A DNA stretch of 64,000 nt from Aurantibacter_A sp965215845. GTDB taxonomy: Bacteria; Bacteroidota; Bacteroidia; Flavobacteriales; Flavobacteriaceae. A program made the position numbers and the translations under genes. The notes under the pieces are model-generated. The model saw nothing but the letters and a program-made list of their open reading frames with translations, ran no database searches and was not told where the DNA came from. The stretch lies in contig CBDCEL010000004.1 in the NCBI GenBank assembly GCA_965215845.1, positions 2,232,001-2,296,000 of the forward strand. The letters run 5' to 3'. Below, piece by piece: positions 51,372 through 60,356 of this stretch; the stretch's first letter is position 1, and every line of letters begins with the position of its first letter.

Positions 51372-52817
51372 TTATTTGATTGGAGTTTGGGCTATCCTAC
51401 CCGGCTCCCTCGTTTCCGAACCTTCCAATTCGAGTAATGAATCGCCCAAACGGGAGCGTATATCATTTGCCAGCAATCTGATTTTGTCAACTATCTCTGG
51501 ATTTTCCCGGGCCACATTTTTGGTTTCGCTCACATCATCTTCTAGATCGTACAATTCTATTTCCTCCAAATCGACCATTCTATATTCCCCAGGTTGACCA
51601 TCTTTGCCTGGTTCTTGCCCGTCCATGGTACGATAGCGGTGGGGAAAGTACAATTTCCATTTTCCCAAACGTACCCCGAAAAGTTCGTTGACCCGATAGT
51701 AGAAGAAATAAGCTTCATTGGGGCTTTCATCCGTTTTGCCGGTGATGACCCCCAAAGCACTTTTACCATCGATGATTTCATCAGGTAACTTGGCACCCGT
51801 CATTTCAGCAATCGTTGGCAGTATATCGATGGCCATTATCGGAGTTTCGATTGTTTTGCCTCCAGCGAGTCTGCGGGGATATTTCATAATAAAGGGCTCG
51901 CGTTGACCACCCTCCCAAGCGGTACCCTTACCTTCCCTTAAGGGAAAGGCGCTCCCGGCATGGTTGCCATAGGAAAGCCATGGGCCATTATCCGAAGTAA
52001 AAATAACAATGGTGTTTTCTTCAAGTCCGTTCTGTTTTAGGGCTTCATTTATCTGTCCGACCGACCAATCGATTTCCATAATTACATCGCCGTATAATCC
52101 GCGATTCGATTTTCCCTTGAACTTATCGGAAACAAACAACGGCACGTGTGGCTGGGGATGGGGTACATATAAAAAAAATGGGTTGTCTTTATTTCGGTTG
52201 ATAAAATCAACGCTTCGCTCGGTAAGTTGAGTAGTCAATTGTGACTGTTCATGTAAGGTGTCGATAACAGTTTCATTTTCGAATAACGGCAAGTCGGGAA
52301 AATTGAAAATTGGCCCTTGTTGTGGATGGTAAGGCCACATATCGTTCGAATAAGGTATGCCGAACCATTCATCAAAACCATGGCGAGTGGGCAAAAATTT
52401 AGGATGGTGACCTAAATGCCATTTGCCAAATATGGCTGTCTTATAACCGATGTCTTTCAACATTTCGGCCATTGTTGTTTCGGAATCATTGATACCATGT
52501 GTGTTGCCCGGCCCAAGGGCATTGTGAATGCCTATTCGGTTTGGGTAACATCCGGTTAGAATGCCTGCCCGGGAAGCTGAGCAAACCGCCTGGGCCGAAT
52601 AGTAACTTGTCAACTTCACACCTTCCTTTGCCATTTGATCAAGATTTGGGGTGGCTATATCGTCTGCACCGAAGACACCTACATCGCGATAACCCTGATC
52701 ATCGGTAAATATCAGCACCACGTTCGGGGGTTGTTGAGGTTCCTTTTTTGATTCTGTTTTGGTTTCGTTACAGGAAAGAAAAACTACCAGCAGGAAAAGA
52801 AATATTGTTTTATTCAT
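51372..52817 (-). CDS. Sulfatase, S1 family (CSASR type)
   Basis: An exported type I sulfatase of 481 residues with a lipoprotein leader (LFLLVVFLSCNETK). The metal ligands are in VVLIFTDDQGYRDVGV. The formylglycine site is CSASRAGILTG near residue 80, with Ala in place of the common Pro. GKWHLGHHPKF and FTSDNGPWLSYGNH supply other ligands. It should remove sulfate esters from algal-type glycans, though no SusCD pair or maturase is near. It lies on the same strand as the rpsP-rimM operon, between it and trmN6. Confidence 0.88.
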   Translation of the reverse strand: MNKTIFLFLLVVFLSCNETKTESKKEPQQPPNVVLIFTDDQGYRDVGVFGADDIATPNLDQMAKEGVKLTSYYSAQAVCSASRAGILTGCYPNRIGIHNALGPGNTHGINDSETTMAEMLKDIGYKTAIFGKWHLGHHPKFLPTRHGFDEWFGIPYSNDMWPYHPQQGPIFNFPDLPLFENETVIDTLHEQSQLTTQLTERSVDFINRNKDNPFFLYVPHPQPHVPLFVSDKFKGKSNRGLYGDVIMEIDWSVGQINEALKQNGLEENTIVIFTSDNGPWLSYGNHAGSAFPLREGKGTAWEGGQREPFIMKYPRRLAGGKTIETPIMAIDILPTIAEMTGAKLPDEIIDGKSALGVITGKTDESPNEAYFFYYRVNELFGVRLGKWKLYFPHRYRTMDGQEPGKDGQPGEYRMVDLEEIELYDLEDDVSETKNVARENPEIVDKIRLLANDIRSRLGDSLLELEGSETREPGRIAQTPIK

Positions 52818-52854
52818 GGAATTAGGTCTGTTTATGTGATAAAGATACCTTTAA

Positions 52855-52886
52855 AAAATTCCAAGCACCAAATTCCAAAATCCAAG
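52855..52886 (+). repeat. Dispersed AATTCCAA-type repeat
   Basis: AAAATTCCAAGCACC followed by AAATTCCAAAATCCAAG. These are the same units that flank the four-helix-bundle gene at 34314-34348 and 34741-34789. A further imperfect dyad with CCTG and CAGG ends lies at 52912-52929, faintly like the tRNA-fragment palindromes. Confidence 0.55.
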
Positions 52887-52940
52887 ATGCTCATCGGTAT
52901 TTGTCTTGTTACCTGCGCGACGGTACAGGCGGGTTTGAAT

Positions 52941-53468
52941 TTACCCTAAGTAGAGATCGACCAATCCATCAGGTGCGGTCACATGAATGATGTTATTCTT
53001 GCGATCCACTTTTTTAATAACCTCATCAGTAATCGGAATCAATAATTGCCTGCCGTTTTTCTCGACCTCGAATAGTGCCTGAGAGGTGCGGTCATCTACC
53101 CCGGTAATGGTTCCGATATCGCCATGTTCGGAATCCAGTAGCTTGAAGCCTATGACTTCGTGATAATAGAATTTATTGCCGGTCAGTTTCGGAAGCAATT
53201 CCAGCGGAAGAAACAGTTCTGAGCCCATAAGCCTATCGGCTGTTTCCTCGTCGTTGACTTCCTCAAAATCGATACGCAGCAGATTTGATTTATGAAGACG
53301 GCAATTTTTAATAAAAAAAGGAACCAGATTGCCGCGTATTGCAACAAATACTGATTCCATATTCTCGTAAACCTCCGGCTCGTCGGTATCTAATTTGACA
53401 AGAACCTCTCCCCGAAAACTATATTTTGAAACAATTTTGCCTAGATAGAAACAAGCTGACTTGTCCAT
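52941..53468 (-). CDS. rimM: Ribosome maturation factor RimM
   Basis: Assists 30S head assembly by binding S19 and the 16S 3' domain. The 175-residue protein has the N-terminal β-barrel (FYLGKIVSKYSFRGEVLVKLDTD) and the PRC-barrel (YYHEVIGFKLLDSEHGDIG, ending LIPITDEVIKKVDRKN and the typical DGLVDLYLG). It follows rpsP by 11 bases and is co-transcribed with it. Confidence 0.94.
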   Translation of the reverse strand: MDKSACFYLGKIVSKYSFRGEVLVKLDTDEPEVYENMESVFVAIRGNLVPFFIKNCRLHKSNLLRIDFEEVNDEETADRLMGSELFLPLELLPKLTGNKFYYHEVIGFKLLDSEHGDIGTITGVDDRTSQALFEVEKNGRQLLIPITDEVIKKVDRKNNIIHVTAPDGLVDLYLG

Positions 53469-53479
53469 CGTTTTAGATC

Positions 53480-54178
53480 TTACTCTTCTTCCGTGGCGGC
53501 GGCTTCTTCAGCTTCTGCGGCTGTGTCTTCTTCTTTAGCGGCTTCGACCACTTCTTCTTTGACCTCTTCCACAGTTTCTTCAACCTTAGTAGCTTCCTCG
53601 ACAGCTTCGGTGGCCTCCGTAACTTCTTCCGCCACCGCTTCAACGGCTTCCTCGGCTGCCACAGTCTCCTCAACGGCAGTTTCGGTCGCATCGCCAGCGG
53701 TCTCGGCGCTTTCTCCTTCAGGTGTCTCGGCCTCTACAGCGGCCAATGCCCGTTTTTCGTTAGCTTCTTTTTCAGCCTTCAAGGCCTCGGCCTTGACCTT
53801 TTCTTTTTCTTTGGCCAATTTGTCGACCTTGGCCCCGACCTGTTTTCCTTTCTCTTCCAACCAAGCATTGAATTTCTTTTCAGCTTCCTCTTCAGAGAAC
53901 GCCCCTTTGGCAACACCGCCCAATAGATGTTTTTTCATCAATACACCCTTGTACGATAAAATAGCCCGGGCCGTATCGGTAGGTTGTGCACCGTTCTGCA
54001 ACCACTTAACGGAGTTGTCGATGTTTATGTTTATTGTTGCGGGATTGGTGTTTGGGTTATAAGTCCCCAACTTTTCAAGGTATTTACCATCTCGCTTTGA
54101 TCGGCTATCGGCCGCAACGATCCAATAAAATGGTTTTCCTTTCTTCCCGTGTCTTTGAAGTCTAATCTTAACTGGCAT
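53480..54178 (-). CDS. rpsP: 30S ribosomal protein S16 with a long acidic tail
   Basis: The first ~90 residues are a normal S16 (MPVKIRLQRHGKKGKPFYWI, then VADSRSKRDGKYLEKLGTYNP and AQPTDTARAILSYKGVL). The protein then runs on to 232 residues through a Lys/Glu-rich helix (KLAKEKEKVKAEALKAEKE) and ~90 residues of almost only Ala, Glu, Val and Thr. E. coli S16 has only about 82 residues. The tail is a common flavobacterial feature of unknown use. The gene heads rpsP-rimM and has a near-ideal promoter. Confidence 0.93.
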   Translation of the reverse strand: MPVKIRLQRHGKKGKPFYWIVAADSRSKRDGKYLEKLGTYNPNTNPATININIDNSVKWLQNGAQPTDTARAILSYKGVLMKKHLLGGVAKGAFSEEEAEKKFNAWLEEKGKQVGAKVDKLAKEKEKVKAEALKAEKEANEKRALAAVEAETPEGESAETAGDATETAVEETVAAEEAVEAVAEEVTEATEAVEEATKVEETVEEVKEEVVEAAKEEDTAAEAEEAAATEEE

Positions 54179-54242
54179 ATCACATTAATTTGTAGGGTGC
54201 CCGACCCTGGTTATTAATTCTTTTAATTCTCTAAAAGGACGG

Positions 54243-54272
54243 CAAATATACTGTATTTCCCAATATTGGCAA
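54243..54272 (-). promoter_or_regulatory. Bacteroidota-type promoter of rpsP-rimM
   Basis: Read on the minus strand: TTG (54270-54272), a 19-base spacer, then TATATTTG (54243-54250), an exact -7 consensus. The spacing is the textbook one for this phylum. The leader to the start codon (64 bases) contains a small AGGGT/ACCCT hairpin at 54194-54208. Confidence 0.65.
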
Positions 54273-54300
54273 TATATTTTGGAAATTTTGCAACCATGTG

Positions 54301-55704
54301 CTATTGCTCCCCTCTATCGGCCAACATGTCTTTACCTTTTTTCAATTTTGACCGATGTTCTTTGACCAAGACATTAATCTGCTCGATTACTTCAGGATGT
54401 CTTTCAGCGACATCGAACTGTTCTGAAGGGTCATGTCCTAGATTATACAGTATTGGTGGACTATGTTCTTTCCGCTCCCCGAACTGGCCATAGACCCCTT
54501 GGGTTATAAAATGCGCTTTGTAATCTCCAAGTCGCACCGCATAGATTTCGTTGCCCCGGTAGTAAATGATACTCTTTCTAGGGCTCTCTTCCCCTTTCAA
54601 TAAAACAGGCGCTAGATCATGGCTATCTAAAATTCTGTCATTAGGCAATTCTGTACCCGCCATTTTGCTAAAAGTAGCAAAAAGGTCCATGGTCGATCCA
54701 ATATCTGAAACGACTCCGGGCTTTATTTTGCCAGGTCCCCAAAAAATTCCGGGTTCGCGCATACCACCTTCCCAAGTGCTGCCCTTTCCGGCCCTGAGAA
54801 GCCCTGCGCTGCCACCATGGGTATTGAACGGTAGCCAAGGTCCGTTGTCAGAAGTGAAAACTACGATGGTGTTTTCTGCCAAGCCCTCTTCCTTTAAGGT
54901 CGAGATGATTTTGCCGACGCCATCATCGATTTCCTCGAGAACATCCCCGTATAGTCCACGTTCGCTCTTGCCCAAAAACTCCTTTGACGCAAAAAGGGGA
55001 ATATGGGGCAGATTATGTGCCAGATAGACAAAAAAGGGCTGGCCTTTGTTCTTCTTGATGAATGAAATGGCCTCCTCGGCATATCTTTTCGTTATGGTGT
55101 TCTGGTTCGCAGGCCGCTCGATTATCGATGTGTTGCGCAACAGCGGTACATTGAAGTCTTCTGTTTTTATAGCTTCGGGCCCGATTTTGGCATTTTCTTT
55201 ATAATCGGTTTTGCCCACGTGGTCCATATCGTTTGAATACGGAATTCCGAAATAATAATCGAAACCATGATTGGTGGGGAGAAATTCTTCTTTATGTCCC
55301 AAATGCCACTTGCCGATCGCCGCCGTGGAATAACCCGCTTTCTTAAGTTGTTCGGCCAAGGTAATTTCGCTGGCCGGAAGTCCATTTTTAGAGTCTGGGA
55401 ATAGTACGCGCGATTTATTGCTGCACATACCGCTTCTAATTGGCAGACGCCCTGTCAAAAGTGCTGCCCGACTTGGAGTGCAAACACTTGCGCCAACGTA
55501 GAAGTTCGTCCATTTTTGACCTTCGTATGCCATACGGTCCAGGTTCGGGGTCTTGATGGTCGGGTGCCCGTAAACGCCAAGATCCCCATAGCCGAGGTCA
55601 TCGGCAAATATGATAATGAAGTTTGGCGAGTTTTGTTGTGGGTCTTGACTTTGTGAACTGGTCACCCACAAAAGAGCGATAGATAGTATTAGAATGCTTT
55701 TCAT
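54301..55704 (-). CDS. Sulfatase, S1 family (CTPSR type)
   Basis: An exported sulfatase of 467 residues with a signal peptide (LILSIALLWVTSSQS). Metal ligands appear in FIIIFADDLGYGDLGV, the formylglycine motif is CTPSRAALLTGRLP, and GKWHLGHKEEF and FTSDNGPWLPFNTHGG follow. It is a paralogue of the sulfatase at 51372 with the standard Pro-containing site. The start is at MKSILIL (55704); a longer reading adds 11 residues without a signal-like composition. Its 5' end faces dnaE, with ~230 bases between that hold no supported gene. Confidence 0.88.
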   Translation of the reverse strand: MKSILILSIALLWVTSSQSQDPQQNSPNFIIIFADDLGYGDLGVYGHPTIKTPNLDRMAYEGQKWTNFYVGASVCTPSRAALLTGRLPIRSGMCSNKSRVLFPDSKNGLPASEITLAEQLKKAGYSTAAIGKWHLGHKEEFLPTNHGFDYYFGIPYSNDMDHVGKTDYKENAKIGPEAIKTEDFNVPLLRNTSIIERPANQNTITKRYAEEAISFIKKNKGQPFFVYLAHNLPHIPLFASKEFLGKSERGLYGDVLEEIDDGVGKIISTLKEEGLAENTIVVFTSDNGPWLPFNTHGGSAGLLRAGKGSTWEGGMREPGIFWGPGKIKPGVVSDIGSTMDLFATFSKMAGTELPNDRILDSHDLAPVLLKGEESPRKSIIYYRGNEIYAVRLGDYKAHFITQGVYGQFGERKEHSPPILYNLGHDPSEQFDVAERHPEVIEQINVLVKEHRSKLKKGKDMLADRGEQ

Positions 55705-55938
55705 CTTCGGAATTTTTGCAAGAATTGAAGATACCAATAAAAAGAAAGCGATAAAAAATATAGGCGTTGATAACTCCTAAAAACTCTCTTCAAAAGAATG
55801 GCTTTCTTTTGGCTATTTTTATAGGCTCTTAAATTGGATTAAAGTTTCGGGTTTCCGTTGTCACAAGTTCGGCGGATAGGCTTCGAAACTGTCACTTGGC
55901 ACGGTCGAAGTGTTAAACCCAAAACCTGAAACTTTCGA

Positions 55939-58900
55939 ATGTATTTAATTTTTGATACTGAAACCACCGGACTTCCCAAACGTTGGAACGCTCCGATAAC
56001 CGACACCGATAACTGGCCCCGTTGTATTCAGATTGCCTGGCAATTGCATGATGCCATGGGTAATTTGGTGGAACATCAAGACTTTTTGGTGCGTCCGGAC
56101 GGCTTCAATATTCCCTATGATGCCGAACAGATTCACGGCATTTCCACGGCCTTGGCCGAACAGGAAGGCGCTCCTTTACAAGAGGTTTTGAAGAAGTTCA
56201 ATGATGCAATGGCCCGAACAAAATTTATTGTCGGGCAGAATGTAGGTTTTGACGTCAACATCATGGGCGCCGAATTTCATCGTCTGGGTATTGAAAACCC
56301 CTTGCAAGAATTACCGGTTTTGGATACCTGCACCGAATACACCGCCGAACTATGCAAGATTCCCGGTGGTCGGGGTGGAAAGTTCAAACTCCCCACTTTG
56401 ACGGAATTGCACGAGTACCTTTTCAATGAACCTTTTGCAGAAGCCCACAATGCGACCGCTGATGTTGAAGCAACGACACGATGTTTTTTGGAGCTGGTCC
56501 GTAGAAAGCACTTCAACAAAGAACAGTTGGATGTTCAGCCCGATTATTTTGGGAATTTCTCGGAGGCCAATCCGATGGAAATTGAACTTATCGGACTGAA
56601 ACATATCAATCTTAAAAAGGCCTCAAAAAAAATTGCGGACGCCCTCTGGGAAAAAGATACGGGCGGGGTCTCCTCAGAAGAATTAAAGGAGAATATCGAG
56701 AATTTGGCCGATGTGTCTTTTGCGCATCTTCACAACCATTCGCAATTTTCGGTCTTGCAGAGTACCATCAACATAAAGGATTTGGTTCGCTTTACAGCTG
56801 ATAATGGGATGCCGGCGGTGGCCTTGACCGACCATGCGAACATGATGGGCGCTTTCCATTTCGTCAAGGAAATCAAGGCCCACAATAATACCGTCAGGGA
56901 AAAAAACAAAATTGCCAAAGAGCATGGAGAGCTTCCTACAGGGCAATTGATCAAACCGATAATCGGTTGTGAATTTTTCGTTTGCGATGACCACACCAAC
57001 AAGAATGTTAAGGATTACGGTTATCAGATCGTACTGCTGGCCAAGAACAAAAACGGATACCAAAATTTATGCAAGATGTCGTCGATAGCCTATACCGACG
57101 GATTCTATTATGTACCCCGAATCGACAAGAAAGTTATTCGAGAATATAAGGAAGATATCATCGTACTTACGGGAAACCTGTATGGCGAAGTGCCCGGAAA
57201 AATTTTGAATATTGGAGAGAAGCAAGCCGAAGAAGCTTTGCTGTGGTGGAAAAAGGAGTTTGGCGATGATCTTTACATCGAATTAATGCGTCATGGTCAA
57301 GAAGATGAAGATCGGGTCAATAAGGTTTTGGTGGAATTCTCGAAAAAGCATGGAGTGAAATCGGTCGCCTCGAACAATACGTATTATTGCGCCAAGAAAG
57401 ATGCGGAAGCCCATGATATTCTGCTTTGTGTGAAAGATGGTGAAAAACAGGCCACTCCTATCGGTAGAGGTCGGGGTTATCGCTATGGATTGCCAAACCA
57501 AGAGTACTATTTCAAGTCATCCGATGATATGAAGGAGCTTTTTAAAGACCTTCCGGAGGCGATTTTGAATGTTCAGGAAGTAGTGGACAAGATAGCCGCA
57601 TTTGATTTGGCAAGGGATGTTCTGCTGCCGAATTTTGACATACCGGAAGAGTTCAAGGTGGGTGAGGACGAAGTTGACGGAGGTAAGCGTGGCGAAAATG
57701 CATATCTACGACATATTACCTATGAAGGCGCCAAAGAGCGCTATGACGAAATCACTTCGACCATTGAGGAACGCATCGATTTTGAATTGAAGACCATTGA
57801 AAATTCAGGTTACCCAGGGTATTTCTTGATTGTCGAGGATTTTATACGGGAGGCACGGAATATGGGTGTTTCCGTGGGCCCCGGAAGGGGTTCGGCCGCG
57901 GGATCGGTGGTTGCCTATTGTCTAAAGATTACCAATATCGACCCACTGAAATACGACCTCCTTTTCGAAAGATTCTTGAATCCCGATCGTATTTCCATGC
58001 CGGATATCGATATCGATTTTGACGATGAGGGCCGTGGAAAGGTTATGGATTATGTCATAAAAAAATACGGGGCGAACCAAGTGGCCCAAATCATAACCTA
58101 CGGCACTATGGCCGCCAAATCTTCGATTCGGGATACGGCCAGGGTTTTGGACCTTCCGTTGGGCGACGCTGACCGTCTGGCCAAATTGATTCCGACCATG
58201 TCGAAATTGGGCAAGATTTTCGGTGTCGAGGAGGCCGAATTAAAGAAGCGGTTCCGTTCCAATGACCTGGACAAGGTCAACGAACTCTTGAATATTTCCG
58301 AGGGGAGCGACCTTGAGGCGCAGACGGTGAATATGGCACGGGTACTTGAAGGTTCGCTGAGAAATACCGGTATTCATGCCTGTGGGGTCATTATCACCCC
58401 CGACGATATCACGAATTTCGTTCCAGTGGCAACGGCCAAGGATTCCGATCTGTATGTAACCCAATTCGATAACTCAGTCGTCGAAAGTGCGGGCCTATTA
58501 AAAATGGATTTTCTCGGCCTGAAGACCCTTACCCTTATCAAGGATACAGTCAAAATCGTCAAGGCGAAGCACGGTATTGAATTGGTGCCCGACGATTTTC
58601 CATTGGATGACGAAAAGACCTATGAACTTTTCCAAAGAGGGGATACGGTAGGGATATTTCAATATGAATCCCCTGGTATGCAAAAGCATATGAAGGATCT
58701 GCGCCCAACGGTCTTCGATGATCTGATCGCAATGAATGCATTATACCGTCCTGGCCCGATGGAATACATTCCGACCTTCATTACGCGCAAGAATGGAATG
58801 GCCGAGATTACCTATGACCTACCTGAGATGGAAGAATATCTCAAGGAGACTTATGGCATTACCGTCTATCAAGAGCAGGTCATGTTACTTTCCCAAAAAT

Positions 58901-60321
58901 TGGCCGGTTTTTCAAAAGGAGAGGCCGATGTTTTGCGCAAGGCCATGGGGAAAAAGATTTTTGCAGTACTGCAAAAGATGAAACCCAAATTTTTAGAGGG
59001 AGGTGAGGCCAATGGACATCCGAAGGAGATTTTGGAAAAAATTTGGAAAGACTGGGAAGCCTTTGCCTCCTATGCCTTCAACAAGAGTCACTCTACCTGT
59101 TACGCCTATATCGCCTATCAAACTGCTTATTTGAAAGCGCATTATCCTGCCGAATATATGGCGGCCGTGCTGTCGAACAACATGAACGATATCAAGCAGG
59201 TGACCTTTTTTATGGAAGAATGTAAACGCATGGGCCTCGAAGTTCTTGGTCCCGATGTCAACGAATCGTACTATAAGTTCGCCGTAAACAAAGATGGTGC
59301 GATACGTTTCGGAATGGGTGCTATCAAGGGTGTGGGCCGTTCAGCGGTTCAAACCATTGTCGCCAATCGAAAAGAGAACGGATCATATAAGTCGGTTTTT
59401 GATATGACCAAGCGAATCGATTTAAGGGCGGCCAATAAGAAGGCCTTCGAGAACCTGGCGGTGGCCGGCGGATTTGATTCCTTTGGGGTGCATCGGGCAC
59501 AATACTTCCACGCCGAAGGTGACGGTATTTCCTTCTTGGAAAAGGTCATCAAATATGGCGCGAAATTCCAGGAAAATGAAAACTCTTCGCAAGTCAGTCT
59601 TTTTGGTGATGCCAGCGAAGTTCAAATTCCCGAACCGACAGTGCCACCTTGTGAGGAATGGGGCACAATGGAAAAGCTCCGCCGTGAAAAAGAAGTGGTC
59701 GGAATTTATATTTCAGGACATCCGTTGGATGATTTTAAAAAGGAAATCAATGCCTTTTGTAACGCAAGTGTGTCGAATGCCAATAGCCTTGAAGATTTCG
59801 TGAACCGGGAGCTTTCCTTTGCTGGAGTAATTACCGATGTACAACACCGTACCTCTAAAAATGGTAAAGGCTGGGCACTTTTTAGCATGGAGGACTATAC
59901 CGATACCCATGAATTCCGAATTTTTGGGGAGGAGTATCTGAAGTTTCGCCACTTTCTGATGATCAATTCATTCGTTCATGTCAAGGTTTATGTCCGCGAT
60001 GGATGGGTCAATCGCGATACCGGCAAGAAGGGAGAGCCCCGATTGCAATACAATAGTTTTATGTTGTTGCAAGATGTGATGGATTCGTATGCCAAAAAAT
60101 TGACCATCAAACTCAACATTGACAACCTGCAGGAAGAACGGATAAAGACCCTCAAGAATGCAATCAGTTCCCATAAAGGGGATCACACCTTGAATTTTGT
60201 GGTATATGAAATGGAAGAGGAAATCAAGGTCAATATGATCAGTAGAAAACAAAAGGTGCAGATAAGTAGCGAATTGTTATCGACCCTTGAGGAAGCCGAA
60301 GTGCATTACAAGTTGAACTAA
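55939..60321 (+). CDS. dnaE: Replicative DNA polymerase III alpha with fused 3'-5' exonuclease
   Basis: The main chromosomal replicase, 1460 residues. Residues 1-190 are a DnaQ-type proofreading exonuclease (LIFDTETTGLPK, GQNVGFDVNIMGAEF, HNATADVEATTRCF) fused to the polymerase. The PHP domain starts at FAHLHNHSQFSVLQ (about residue 262). The palm shows GPGRGSAAGSVVAYCL and the catalytic PDIDIDFDDEGRGK. Fingers and the VYQEQVMLLSQKLAG segment follow, then KSHSTCYAYIAYQTAYLKAHYP, an OB fold (FAGVITDVQHRTSKNGKG) and a C-terminal subunit-binding part. The fused editing domain means no separate dnaQ is needed. It is the second and larger C-family polymerase here. Confidence 0.95.
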   Translation: MYLIFDTETTGLPKRWNAPITDTDNWPRCIQIAWQLHDAMGNLVEHQDFLVRPDGFNIPYDAEQIHGISTALAEQEGAPLQEVLKKFNDAMARTKFIVGQNVGFDVNIMGAEFHRLGIENPLQELPVLDTCTEYTAELCKIPGGRGGKFKLPTLTELHEYLFNEPFAEAHNATADVEATTRCFLELVRRKHFNKEQLDVQPDYFGNFSEANPMEIELIGLKHINLKKASKKIADALWEKDTGGVSSEELKENIENLADVSFAHLHNHSQFSVLQSTINIKDLVRFTADNGMPAVALTDHANMMGAFHFVKEIKAHNNTVREKNKIAKEHGELPTGQLIKPIIGCEFFVCDDHTNKNVKDYGYQIVLLAKNKNGYQNLCKMSSIAYTDGFYYVPRIDKKVIREYKEDIIVLTGNLYGEVPGKILNIGEKQAEEALLWWKKEFGDDLYIELMRHGQEDEDRVNKVLVEFSKKHGVKSVASNNTYYCAKKDAEAHDILLCVKDGEKQATPIGRGRGYRYGLPNQEYYFKSSDDMKELFKDLPEAILNVQEVVDKIAAFDLARDVLLPNFDIPEEFKVGEDEVDGGKRGENAYLRHITYEGAKERYDEITSTIEERIDFELKTIENSGYPGYFLIVEDFIREARNMGVSVGPGRGSAAGSVVAYCLKITNIDPLKYDLLFERFLNPDRISMPDIDIDFDDEGRGKVMDYVIKKYGANQVAQIITYGTMAAKSSIRDTARVLDLPLGDADRLAKLIPTMSKLGKIFGVEEAELKKRFRSNDLDKVNELLNISEGSDLEAQTVNMARVLEGSLRNTGIHACGVIITPDDITNFVPVATAKDSDLYVTQFDNSVVESAGLLKMDFLGLKTLTLIKDTVKIVKAKHGIELVPDDFPLDDEKTYELFQRGDTVGIFQYESPGMQKHMKDLRPTVFDDLIAMNALYRPGPMEYIPTFITRKNGMAEITYDLPEMEEYLKETYGITVYQEQVMLLSQKLAGFSKGEADVLRKAMGKKIFAVLQKMKPKFLEGGEANGHPKEILEKIWKDWEAFASYAFNKSHSTCYAYIAYQTAYLKAHYPAEYMAAVLSNNMNDIKQVTFFMEECKRMGLEVLGPDVNESYYKFAVNKDGAIRFGMGAIKGVGRSAVQTIVANRKENGSYKSVFDMTKRIDLRAANKKAFENLAVAGGFDSFGVHRAQYFHAEGDGISFLEKVIKYGAKFQENENSSQVSLFGDASEVQIPEPTVPPCEEWGTMEKLRREKEVVGIYISGHPLDDFKKEINAFCNASVSNANSLEDFVNRELSFAGVITDVQHRTSKNGKGWALFSMEDYTDTHEFRIFGEEYLKFRHFLMINSFVHVKVYVRDGWVNRDTGKKGEPRLQYNSFMLLQDVMDSYAKKLTIKLNIDNLQEERIKTLKNAISSHKGDHTLNFVVYEMEEEIKVNMISRKQKVQISSELLSTLEEAEVHYKLN

Positions 60322-60356
60322 TGATTTAAACCGACCAACCCGAACTCAATTCAAGT

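Noticed and set aside
53493..54062. Antisense ORF of 189 codons opposite rpsP
   Set aside because: It mirrors the Ala/Glu tail of S16, giving a Ser/Ala low-complexity product. rpsP has a proper promoter and operon partner.
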